DNA of 6,697 nt from Paracoccaceae bacterium (GCA_004566265.1 SPLB01000219.1:1-6697), one strand, 5' to 3'; positions 1 through 6,334 are shown, counted from the stretch's first letter. Translations and numbers: made by a program. Notes: generated from the sequence alone by a model not told the origin.

Positions 1-139
1 TAATGACCTGCGCGAAAGCGGCAATCCTCTCTACGGCTCAGCTGGGGCCACTTCACTGATCACAATTCTTCTGGTGGTGATCTTGATGATGCCGGTGCTC
101 ATTCGCACTTGGCGCGACTTTACCCGCAAATCTCACTGA
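1..139 (+). CDS. C-terminal end of a MalF-like sugar ABC transporter permease (partial)
   Basis: Only the last 45 codons are present, read in the frame starting at base 2 and ending at TGA 137-139. The translation has a short polar stretch (NDLRESGNPLYGSAGATS), then one strongly hydrophobic helix (LITILLVVILMMPVLI), then a basic cytoplasmic tail (RTWRDFTRKSH). This is the normal ending of the first permease of carbohydrate-type (CUT1) importers: a last transmembrane helix followed by a short positively charged tail. The stop lies 10 bases before the next permease gene, the usual MalF-MalG order, so the two probably form the heterodimeric membrane channel. The family call rests on this tail plus the adjacent MalG-like gene; the rest of the protein and its EAA loop are outside the window. 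Confidence 0.85.
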   Translation, partial: NDLRESGNPLYGSAGATSLITILLVVILMMPVLIRTWRDFTRKSH

Positions 140-149
140 GGACAGAAAT

Positions 150-1031
150 ATGGCGACCAAAGCACAATCTCGCATGAACCCGCTTAAACTGTTCTCTTTC
201 ACGATGGTGGCCTTCTGGCTCATCCTGGCAGCCTTTCCCTTCCTTTGGACGTTCTGGGGTAGTTTTAAAGTCCAAGCCGACTTTCTCTCGAAAGCGGATT
301 GGATGAACGCCGTCACCGGCACAAACACTATAGAGCAAACCGGTGGCGCCTTTACCGGCCAGGGTTATCATGGTGCATGGGTACAAGAGGACTTTTGGTT
401 CAATTTCAAGAACACTGGAATTGTGGTCTTCTTCACCGTGGTGATTTCTTTGACCTTTGGCACCTTGGGAGGCTACGCGCTTGCCCGTTCAGGTTTCAAA
501 TATGCGTTCTGGATCCTAATGGCTGCCCTGGTCTTTCGCGCAATGCCGCATATCACGCTGGTTTCCGGCTACTTGCTCTGGTTTTTCGAATGGAATATCT
601 GGGGTGTCTTGCCGACCACCATCATTGTGCTTGTTGCGATCAACCAGCCGTTTACGCTTTGGATGTTGCATTCCTTTTTCAAGAACATCCCCAAAGACAT
701 GGACGAAAGCGCCATGGTCGACGGCTGTACGCGCTTCCAAGCCTTCTGGCATGTAATCGTTCCGGTGATGTGGCCCGGCGTTATCACCACCGGTCTGTTC
801 TCTTTCCTGCTTGCATACAACGATTTTACCGTCGCGGTGATGCTGCTTAGCGAAGAGAACGAGACAATCATCCCAGCAATCAACAGTTTCATGGGCACAA
901 CTCAGGTCGAAGGCAAAGTTATGTATGCCGTGTCCGCCGTTGTGTCCGCCACCGCGCCTCTTTTTGTCCTAATCCTGTTCTTCCAGCGCCAGATCGTGTC
1001 GGGCCTGACAGCAGGAGCGGTCAAAGGCTAA
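150..1031 (+). CDS. MalG-like inner-membrane permease of a CUT1 sugar-type ABC transporter
   Basis: This 293-residue protein is about the length of MalG (near 296). Hydrophobic segments at roughly residues 14-37, 88-112, 118-143, 150-175, 207-232 and 258-280 give the expected six helices. Residues 41-86 form a long polar, probably periplasmic loop between helices 1 and 2. The cytoplasmic EAA coupling loop, which docks on the ATPase, is visible at about 185-206 (DESAMVDGCTRFQ, then IVP), with the D-G pair at 191-192. The C-terminus (FFQRQIVSGLTAGAVKG) is typical of MalG-type subunits. The ATG is preceded by GAGGAC at 138-143, which overlaps the stop of the upstream permease. Substrate cannot be read from the permease; CUT1 members import oligosaccharides, polyols and glycerol phosphates. 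The 23-base gap to the SnoaL-like genes suggests co-transcription and a shared substrate. Confidence 0.95.
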   Translation: MATKAQSRMNPLKLFSFTMVAFWLILAAFPFLWTFWGSFKVQADFLSKADWMNAVTGTNTIEQTGGAFTGQGYHGAWVQEDFWFNFKNTGIVVFFTVVISLTFGTLGGYALARSGFKYAFWILMAALVFRAMPHITLVSGYLLWFFEWNIWGVLPTTIIVLVAINQPFTLWMLHSFFKNIPKDMDESAMVDGCTRFQAFWHVIVPVMWPGVITTGLFSFLLAYNDFTVAVMLLSEENETIIPAINSFMGTTQVEGKVMYAVSAVVSATAPLFVLILFFQRQIVSGLTAGAVKG

Positions 1032-1038
1032 CAAGAAC

Positions 1039-1044
1039 AAAGGA
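1039..1044 (+). promoter_or_regulatory. Ribosome binding site supporting a TTG start
   Basis: The sequence AAAGGA ends 10 bases before the TTG at 1055. No comparably good purine-rich site precedes the in-frame ATG codons at 1097 and 1109. This favours the TTG start, although the first 15-19 residues look unstructured and a start at 1097 cannot be excluded. Confidence 0.5.
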
Positions 1045-1054
1045 CTATAGGTCG

Positions 1055-2107
1055 TTGACCGACACTCACACTACCAATAAAGCGACCATTGCGCCGATGC
1101 GAAGCGCAATGGTCGATTTCGACCCCGACAATGTTCGTAAGGCTCTACGCGAGCTTATTGCGGAAGATGCGGTGGTCCACATGCCTCACCCTTTTGGCGA
1201 CCTGCTTGGGCCGGATGCACTTTATGACACGTGCTATGCGCCCCTTTTGGCTGCTATGCCTGATCTAGAGCGACGTGACTGGATTGTCATGTCGGGTCCT
1301 ACAGAGCGTGGCGAAGACTGGGTTGGCTGTGGTGGCCACTATGTCGGTACATTCGTGGCACCGTGGTTGGATATCCCGCCCACTGGCCACCTTACGCACA
1401 TGCGCTTTCACGAATTTTACCGACTGGTCGACGGGAAGGTCGTGGAAATTCAAACCCTCTGGGATATTCCAGAGGTGATGATACAAGCCAACGCTTGGCC
1501 CATGGTTCCTTCACTTGGCCTTGAGTTTTGTATTCCGGGTCCGGCGACCAATGATGGTATCGTGCCCGGGCCAAGAGACGAAGAGCGCTCCCAGAGCTCG
1601 TGCGACCATATTGTTTCAATGCTGGCGCATATGAAGAAACACCCCAGACTGGGTGGTCCTGAAGTCATGGAAATGCCGCGTTTCTGGAGTGATCGCGTGA
1701 ACTGGTATGGGCCCGCCGGTATTGGCACGGCTCGCGGCATTGCAGGGTTCCGCAACTGGCACCAAATCCCCTTCGTCAACGGTATGCCTGACCGTGGTAA
1801 ATACGTGGATGAGATTAAGTATCACTTCTTTGGTGACGGGGATTATGCTGCGGTTACCGGCTGGCCAAATATGATCCAGACCATCACCAACGATGGCTGG
1901 TTGGGCATTGCACCATCCGGTCAGCGCATCACAATGAGGTCACTTGATTTTTGGCGCGTCGAAAATGGAAAGATCCGTGAAAACTGGGTCATGGTCGATC
2001 TGCTGGACGCATACAGACAAATCGGTGTCGATGTGTTCGCGCGCTTGCGCGAATTTAATAAAGTTCGCGTGCCGGGCCGGTTGCCTTTCCCCATCGGTGA
2101 CAAGTAA
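1055..2107 (+). CDS. Double-domain SnoaL/NTF2-like protein (ester cyclase-type fold), first of a pair
   Basis: The 350-residue protein is about twice the size of a single SnoaL-like domain (near 130 residues), and two such domains can be traced. Domain 1 (about 24-148) has a VVHMPHP strand, the G-H-Y-V-G-T-F strand near 94-100, and RFHEFYRLVDGKVVEIQTLWD at 117-137. Domain 2 (about 183-335) has FWSDRVNWYGPAGIG, the GKIRENWVMVD strand at 305-315, and then a helix ending RQIGVD. Both end in Asp-x6-Gln (D137/Q144, D315/Q322); in SnoaL-type cyclases the Asp in this strand is the acid/base residue. The family includes polyketide cyclases, isomerases, dehydratases and non-enzymatic members, so the reaction is unknown. 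No signal peptide or membrane segment is evident, so the protein is probably cytoplasmic. It follows the ABC permease by 23 bases and precedes a second double-domain gene by 24, suggesting joint action on the imported compound. The start is TTG, with an in-frame ATG at 1097 as alternative. Confidence 0.85.
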   Translation: MTDTHTTNKATIAPMRSAMVDFDPDNVRKALRELIAEDAVVHMPHPFGDLLGPDALYDTCYAPLLAAMPDLERRDWIVMSGPTERGEDWVGCGGHYVGTFVAPWLDIPPTGHLTHMRFHEFYRLVDGKVVEIQTLWDIPEVMIQANAWPMVPSLGLEFCIPGPATNDGIVPGPRDEERSQSSCDHIVSMLAHMKKHPRLGGPEVMEMPRFWSDRVNWYGPAGIGTARGIAGFRNWHQIPFVNGMPDRGKYVDEIKYHFFGDGDYAAVTGWPNMIQTITNDGWLGIAPSGQRITMRSLDFWRVENGKIRENWVMVDLLDAYRQIGVDVFARLREFNKVRVPGRLPFPIGDK

Positions 2108-2131
2108 TGAATTTCGAGTGGAGTATAACCC

Positions 2132-3121
2132 GTGAAGGGATTTGATCCTAAATTCGTGGATTTTCCAGACTACATCATCGGTATCACGAAAGAGTTGTGG
2201 GAAGATCGGCAAATCGCCAAACTGCATGATTACTATGGCCCTGAAATTGTGGTGCGGTCTCCGGCTTCGGTGGTTGTCGGCAACAAGGATGTCATTGCGG
2301 CGACCATGGCCACACTCGCAGAGTTCCCAGACCGCACATTGCTGGGCGAGGACGTCATCTGGTGTGGCACGCCGGAGGACGGTTTGCTTTCGTCGCACCG
2401 GCTGCTGTCGACTGCAACGCATACACATGCGGGTGTCTACGGTCCCCCGACCGGCGTAAAGTTGCAGTATCGCATTATCGCGGACTGCCACGCGATCAAC
2501 AATCAGATCAATGACGAGTGGCTGATCCGCGACCAGGGTGCAATCGTCAGACAGCTGGGTATCGATCCAAAGGACTATGCGCGCGACCTGATTGCGCGCG
2601 AGGGTGGACCGGAATCTTGCGTCAAGCCCTACACACCAGCAAATGATGTTGTTGGCCCCTACTCGGGAACTGGCAACGACAGTGTATGGGGCACGCGTTT
2701 GAAGACGCTGCTTACGCGTCTGATGAATGCTGAATTCGAAGCAATTACTGAAGAATATGATCGTGCCGCGCAACTGGAGTATCCAGGCGGAGTTCGGTCA
2801 GTGAGCTTCGAGGGCGCAGATCAGTTTTGGATGGGTCTACGCGCCAGCTTCCCAAGAGCTGAGTTCAAAGTACACCATGTCATTGGACGCGACGACCCAA
2901 GGCTGCCACCCCGTGCAGCTGTGAGGTGGACGCTGCACGGAAAACACGATGGATACGGCACCTTCGGTGAGCCGACCGGCGCTGAAGTGTTCATTATGGG
3001 GGCAACTCATGCGGAGTATGGTGAGCTGATCACAGGTTCGCCCAAGCTTCGCAGAGAATGGACGCTTTATGATGAGACAGCGGTCTGGAAACAGATCCTT
3101 CTGCAGACAGAGAGTGTCTAA
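2132..3121 (+). CDS. Double-domain SnoaL/NTF2-like protein, second of a pair
   Basis: This 329-residue protein again spans two SnoaL-like domains. Domain 1 (about 14-150) starts with a helix (ITKELWEDRQIAKLHDYYGPEIV) and ends with INDEWLIRDQGAIVRQLGID, containing W130, D134 and Q141; this ending is very typical of ester-cyclase-annotated SnoaL proteins. Domain 2 (about 188-325) repeats the pattern more loosely (LMNAEFEAITEEYD, WTLHGKHDGYGTFGEPTG, REWTLYDETAVWKQ) with W310, D314 and Q321. The GTG start is supported by GTGGAG at 2118-2123, 8 bases upstream. It is related in architecture to the upstream gene but not a recent duplicate, because the sequences differ throughout. The best SnoaL ending is in domain 1 here but in domain 2 of the upstream protein. 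It is the last gene of the ABC operon visible in the window. The reaction is unknown; a partner subunit or next-step enzyme to the upstream protein is the simplest inference. Confidence 0.85.
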   Translation: MKGFDPKFVDFPDYIIGITKELWEDRQIAKLHDYYGPEIVVRSPASVVVGNKDVIAATMATLAEFPDRTLLGEDVIWCGTPEDGLLSSHRLLSTATHTHAGVYGPPTGVKLQYRIIADCHAINNQINDEWLIRDQGAIVRQLGIDPKDYARDLIAREGGPESCVKPYTPANDVVGPYSGTGNDSVWGTRLKTLLTRLMNAEFEAITEEYDRAAQLEYPGGVRSVSFEGADQFWMGLRASFPRAEFKVHHVIGRDDPRLPPRAAVRWTLHGKHDGYGTFGEPTGAEVFIMGATHAEYGELITGSPKLRREWTLYDETAVWKQILLQTESV

Positions 3122-3186
3122 GGCACGTTATGCCAGACGACGCCGCCGATCGGAAGCAGTGCTAGCGAAATGCTCAATAGACCCGC

Positions 3187-3215
3187 GTCGTTGACCTGAC
3201 CAAAAGGTCCACGAC
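3187..3215. repeat. Imperfect hairpin in the convergent intergenic region
   Basis: GTCGTTGACCT (3187-3197) and AGGTCCACGAC (3205-3215) form an 11-base stem with one mismatch around a 7-base loop. It is not followed by a T run on the + strand, so alone it is not a classical terminator. It may protect the 3' end of the upstream message or act together with the adjacent terminator. Confidence 0.4.
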
Positions 3216-3225
3216 AAACCCAAAT

Positions 3226-3243
3226 AAAGCCTGCGCTTTTTTT
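3226..3243 (+). terminator. Probable terminator of the ABC/SnoaL operon, perhaps bidirectional
   Basis: The stem AAAGC (3226-3230) and GCTTT (3235-3239) encloses a 4-base loop and runs into seven consecutive T at 3237-3243. The stem is short. The complement also gives a hairpin followed by TTTATTT, so the site could serve the convergent lysR gene too. It lies about 105 bases after the last SnoaL-like gene. Confidence 0.5.
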
Positions 3244-3344
3244 CATTCCAGCACTGGGCACGGAATGAGAACGGCGCGGGCAAATTTTTATGCTTGGTGC
3301 TACCCCTGAGAACGGCGTAAAATCAGATCATGGGTAATTTTGAC

Positions 3345-4262
3345 CTATAATACGTCAGTGGATAAACCGGCTATGCCTCTTAACCAGCGGAAAAACTGAA
3401 CCGAGCGCGTTTTTGCCTGTTGTTCTTCGGAGATCTCGAGCCAGTATCCATTGGGTCCCACAACAGTTGTTGGTGAGAGTTGCACGAGACTGCCTGCGCC
3501 GAGTTCAAATTCTATCATGTTGCGGTCTACAATCGCCACGCCAACCGAATTTTTGGCCGCCTGGATGGCGAGGTCCAATGTTGCGAATTCCATTGATGTG
3601 CCGCTGGGCACATTTGGGTTGTCGGGCTCTAATTCCAACCAATCGTCCCAAAGTGGAAAGCGCACGCTTTTGTCAAAAACATGTAAGCGGCAGCTGGCGC
3701 GCATGGCTTCTGGGTCGGAACAGAGACTCCGTGAGCAGACTGCAATGTGCTGTTCCAACAACAACTGTACATGCTCTGACCCGGGCGTTGGATGTGTGCC
3801 GAAACGCACGACGCAGTCCATTCGGATGTCAGGCCATGATTCGGTGTGGACCGCCAACTCAACGCCGGGAAATTTGTGCGGATAAGACGACAACCTCCGG
3901 GTCAGCCAACGGGCGGCCAAAGTAGGAGGGGCCTGCAGGTGTATTTTGGGCCGTTGCAGCGCACCGGCGGCCTCGTCAACCGCATTTTCCAGAAGTCCAA
4001 AGGTCTCAAAAACGCGCTGATGAAAGACCCGCCCTTCCTCGGTAAGCGTGATCCGATTGCCAACGCGATAAAACAGCTTCAAATCCAATGTATCTTCGAG
4101 CGCTTTTATCTGCCGACTGACAGCGCTTTGGGTGACGCCAAGTTGCTCGGCTGCAGCAGTGACGCTGAGGCAATTGCCGACGACGGAAAATGCTCTTAGC
4201 GATGTGAGACTTGGTGCGTTTTTCATGGCTTCGATACTTTGGCTACTGTGGAAAATTGCCAT
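3345..4262 (-). CDS. LysR-family transcriptional regulator (GcvA-like)
   Basis: The 305-residue protein has the standard LysR length. An N-terminal winged helix-turn-helix spans about residues 18-77 (SLTSLRAFSVVGNCLSVTAA, then the recognition helix around VTQSAVSRQIKALE), followed by LFYRVGNRITLTEEG. A linker helix lies near 80-102, and the effector-binding domain begins at about 106 with IHLQAPPTLAARWL and FPGVELAVHTE, the pattern of the GcvA-like subgroup. The annotated ATG at 4262 lacks a clear ribosome site; the in-frame ATG at 4226 (MKNAPSLTSLRAF) matches usual family N-termini and is a real alternative. The gene is convergent with the ABC/SnoaL operon and divergent from dddP, separated by a 710-base region rich in palindromes. 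LysR proteins commonly regulate the divergent neighbour and themselves, so dddP control, with DMSP or acrylate as co-inducer, is a reasonable inference. Control of the ABC operon is also possible. Confidence 0.95.
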   Translation of the reverse strand: MAIFHSSQSIEAMKNAPSLTSLRAFSVVGNCLSVTAAAEQLGVTQSAVSRQIKALEDTLDLKLFYRVGNRITLTEEGRVFHQRVFETFGLLENAVDEAAGALQRPKIHLQAPPTLAARWLTRRLSSYPHKFPGVELAVHTESWPDIRMDCVVRFGTHPTPGSEHVQLLLEQHIAVCSRSLCSDPEAMRASCRLHVFDKSVRFPLWDDWLELEPDNPNVPSGTSMEFATLDLAIQAAKNSVGVAIVDRNMIEFELGAGSLVQLSPTTVVGPNGYWLEISEEQQAKTRSVQFFRWLRGIAGLSTDVL

Positions 4263-4291
4263 AAAGGCTTATCGCAGGCCATCACTTCATC

Positions 4292-4325
4292 ATTACAAAA
4301 ACGAATGTCTATTCCTTTTTGTAAT
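4292..4325. promoter_or_regulatory. 34-base near-perfect palindrome upstream of lysR (candidate operator)
   Basis: ATTACAAAAA (4292-4301) is the exact reverse complement of TTTTTGTAAT (4316-4325). Inside, GAAT (4303-4306) pairs with ATTC (4311-4314), leaving only a C/C mismatch on each side and a 4-base centre, GTCT. The site begins 29 bases upstream of the lysR ATG at 4262. It is AT-rich, unlike a terminator stem, and its size (about three helical turns) and place fit an operator for autoregulation. A role as an RNA hairpin in the lysR leader is possible. Confidence 0.5.
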
Positions 4326-4699
4326 TTGCGCAAGCTGAACACTTGCCGCAAGCTCTTTAGCGGAAAACAAGTATATGCGGGGAGTGAAGTCTGTGACTGT
4401 ACTGCAATCAGAGATCATTTGTCTTGGCCCGTCGTTTCGACCAAGGACTAAAATAGCGTCAATAAAACAAAGACAGAAAGGGGCATTCTCTGCTGCGACG
4501 CAGGCAGGACCCGCGTGGCCTATTGGCCGTCCATCGAGCCATGCTTCATACCGAAATCCTGTCTGAGGACCTGTATGCCGCACCGTATATTGTCATCCGC
4601 CAACGTATCCGCCATCAGTGAGGTTCTTGTCTGCGAATTGACGGAACCTTGCGGCGCCGAAGCGTCATTCTTTCAACTCATGGCAACGGAGGTGGACGT

Positions 4700-4717
4700 A
4701 CGGATATGACCATCCGT
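4700..4717. promoter_or_regulatory. Inverted repeat ACGGAT-N6-ATCCGT, candidate regulator site
   Basis: The two 6-base arms (4700-4705 and 4712-4717) are perfectly complementary. The centre at 4708.5 lies 42 bases, about four helical turns, from the centre of the next inverted repeat at 4738-4763, which would place both on the same DNA face. A regulatory role is inference. Confidence 0.3.
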
Positions 4718-4737
4718 GAACGGGTGGGCAAACCTAC

Positions 4738-4763
4738 AAACCGTTCGGACTGCAGAATGGTTT
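4738..4763. promoter_or_regulatory. Inverted repeat AAACCGTTC-N8-GAATGGTTT, candidate regulator site
   Basis: The 9-base arms (4738-4746 and 4755-4763) match at all but one position, and that one would be a G-U pair in RNA. The left arm CCGTTC can alternatively pair with GAACGG at 4718-4723, so this stretch is densely self-complementary. It lies about 210-235 bases upstream of dddP. Confidence 0.3.
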
Positions 4764-4908
4764 CAAATTATCCCCCACCATTACATCCAAATACCAACTC
4801 CAGGCGTATTCGCGTCACGAGCTGGGTTCTATCTGAGATAGGTAACATCAATGGTCGTGCCGGACTTTTCAGGTTTTAAATGGCGTGCAGAACCCCGCTG
4901 ATATCCAC

Positions 4909-4933
4909 ATCCAAGGCCGTATCGGCCCTGGAT
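4909..4933. promoter_or_regulatory. 11-base-arm palindrome just upstream of dddP
   Basis: ATCCAAGGCCG (4909-4919) and CGGCCCTGGAT (4923-4933) are complementary at 10 of 11 positions around the 3-base centre TAT. The palindrome ends 39 bases before the dddP start and 25 bases before its ribosome site. It may be an operator overlapping or just downstream of the promoter, or a stable hairpin in the leader. It is not followed by a clean T run, so termination is less likely. Confidence 0.45.
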
Positions 4934-4972
4934 CTCTCTATTTCCACCCTTAACCCCTAGAAGGTACGTAAA

Positions 4973-6310
4973 ATGAACACGCACTACCGGGATCAACGTA
5001 AGATCGACCCAAGCCAGGGCAAACACCTAGCGGACGGGACTGAAAACAACGGCAACCGGGTTGAGATCGGACCGACCGCACTTGCACATGCGGAGTGGCG
5101 CGAGGCCGGTCTTGCATTGCCCGATTTGGCCGAAATGAGAAAAGCGCGCCATCAGCGCCTGACCGACGCGATCGTTGAACGTGGCTACGGCGGTCTGTTG
5201 ATGTTCGACCCCCTGAACATCCGCTATGCGACCGACACGACCAATATGCAGTTGTGGAACACGCACAATCCGTTCCGCGCCTGCCTCCTGTGCGCTGACG
5301 GCTACATGGTGATCTGGGATTATAAAAACGCCCCGTTCCTCGCGGAGTATAACCCGCTTGTGCGCGAAAGCCGCTCTGGCGCTGACATGTTCTATTTCGC
5401 ACGCGGCGACCGAATCGGTCCAGCCGCTGAAGCTTTTGCAGCGGAAATCGCGGATTTGCTGGCCACGCATGCACCCGGACATACGCAAATTGGTATCGAC
5501 AAAATTCAGCCGGCTGGTCTTGACGCGATTCGTCGTGCTGGACTTGAGTATAGGGATGGAGAGGAAGTCACTGAGAGAACGCGCGGCATCAAAACAGAGC
5601 ACGAACTGCGGGCAATGCGTTGCGCCATTCACTCCTGTGAGCGCGCAATGGCAGCCATGGAGGACTTTGCACGCACCGAAATCCCGAATGGGGGGGTGAC
5701 TGAGGATGATGTCTGGGCTGTTCTGCACGCCGAAAATATCAAACGCGGCGGCGAATGGATTGAAACGCGCCTGCTAACGTCTGGGCCACGTACAAACCCC
5801 TGGTTCCAAGAGTGCGGCCCAAGAATCATCTCTGAGAATGAAATTCTTGCCTTCGACACGGATCTCATTGGCCCCTATGGGATTTGCGCCGACCTGAGCC
5901 GCACTTGGTGGATTGGCGATGATAAGGCCCCTGTGCACATGCGCGAAAGCTACGCCGAAGCCGTCGAGCACATCCGGTATAATACGGAGTTGCTGCGCCC
6001 GGGACTTCATATGTCTGACCTGACGAAGTCGTTGCACGTGCTGCAGGACAAGTATCAAGCGCTGAAATACTCTTCGCCGATGCATGGAGTTGGGATGTGT
6101 GACGAATGGCCCTTGATTGCATACCCGGATCGACTGGTCGACGGAGCCTTTGATGCGGTCTTGGAACCAGGGCTCACCTTGTGTGTAGAGGCGCTTGTGG
6201 GTGAGGTTGGTGGCGACCACATGGTGAAACTTGAGGACCAGGGCGCGGTTACCGAAGACGGATATGAAACGTTCTCCAAATATCCTTTGGACGACCGCTT
6301 TAGTCTTTAG
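4973..6310 (+). CDS. dddP: DddP-type dimethylsulfoniopropionate (DMSP) lyase, M24 metallopeptidase-like fold
   Basis: DddP cleaves DMSP to dimethyl sulfide and acrylate in the cytoplasm, using a metal-dependent fold borrowed from creatinase/prolidase (M24) enzymes. The 445-residue length is that of roseobacter DddP. From the known structures, as I recall them, the metal ligands are D295, D297, D307, H371, E406 and E421, with D377 as catalytic base. Counting residues here finds every one of these amino acids at exactly those positions. Long family-specific blocks are present: FDPLNIRYATDTTNMQLWNT (78-97), NPFRACLLCADGYMVIWDYK (99-118), GPRTNPWFQECGPRI (271-285), MHGVGMCDEWP (370-380) and LEPGLTLCVEAL (397-408). 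The N-terminal cap is about 1-195 and the pita-bread catalytic domain about 200-445. The ATG has AGAAGG (4959-4964) 8 bases upstream. A BCCT transporter follows on the same strand, and a LysR gene is divergent. A plain peptidase is unlikely given these blocks. Confidence 0.97.
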   Translation: MNTHYRDQRKIDPSQGKHLADGTENNGNRVEIGPTALAHAEWREAGLALPDLAEMRKARHQRLTDAIVERGYGGLLMFDPLNIRYATDTTNMQLWNTHNPFRACLLCADGYMVIWDYKNAPFLAEYNPLVRESRSGADMFYFARGDRIGPAAEAFAAEIADLLATHAPGHTQIGIDKIQPAGLDAIRRAGLEYRDGEEVTERTRGIKTEHELRAMRCAIHSCERAMAAMEDFARTEIPNGGVTEDDVWAVLHAENIKRGGEWIETRLLTSGPRTNPWFQECGPRIISENEILAFDTDLIGPYGICADLSRTWWIGDDKAPVHMRESYAEAVEHIRYNTELLRPGLHMSDLTKSLHVLQDKYQALKYSSPMHGVGMCDEWPLIAYPDRLVDGAFDAVLEPGLTLCVEALVGEVGGDHMVKLEDQGAVTEDGYETFSKYPLDDRFSL

Positions 6311-6334
6311 TCGAGATTGCTCTTCATCTTTAGT

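Larger units (their letters stand above)
4263..4972. other. Long intergenic region between divergent lysR and dddP; no recognisable gene
   Basis: I see no gene in these 710 bases. Short open frames exist on both strands (for example 4293-4583 minus, 96 codons; 4649-4879 plus, 76 codons), but none has a recognisable domain or a convincing ribosome site, and they overlap each other. The region contains several inverted repeats (listed separately) and an 8-base direct repeat, CGCAAGCT, at 4329-4336 and 4347-4354. It must hold the promoters of lysR and dddP, but I could not assign convincing -35/-10 pairs. It could also include remnants of a decayed gene or an uncharacterised small RNA. Confidence 0.6.

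Noticed and set aside
1940..2773. Minus-strand open frame of 277 codons across both SnoaL-like genes
   Set aside because: It lies antisense to two well-supported genes and spans their junction, has no recognisable domain, and is rich in Arg and Cys as expected for a shadow frame.
4293..4583. Minus-strand open frame of 96 codons upstream of lysR
   Set aside because: No family was recognised and no good ribosome site was seen. It ends inside the palindrome at 4292-4325. Kept only as a possible remnant in the intergenic entry.
4638..4666. TTGACG at 4638-4643 as a -35 box for dddP
   Set aside because: No acceptable -10 hexamer lies 16-19 bases downstream, and the site is more than 300 bases from the gene.
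4738..4763. Symmetric T-N11-A LysR box centred on the AAACCGTTC repeat
   Set aside because: The dyad has an even-length spacer, so the symmetric T-A pairs are separated by 10 or 12 bases, not 11. It stays only a general inverted repeat.
4950..5474. Minus-strand open frame of 174 codons antisense to dddP
   Set aside because: The translation is Arg/Ser/Gly-rich with no domain, and the opposite strand encodes conserved DddP blocks.
4973..6310. Annotation as Xaa-Pro aminopeptidase or creatinase
   Set aside because: The fold is shared, but the sequence blocks and the exact positions of the metal-binding and catalytic residues match DddP rather than a peptidase.
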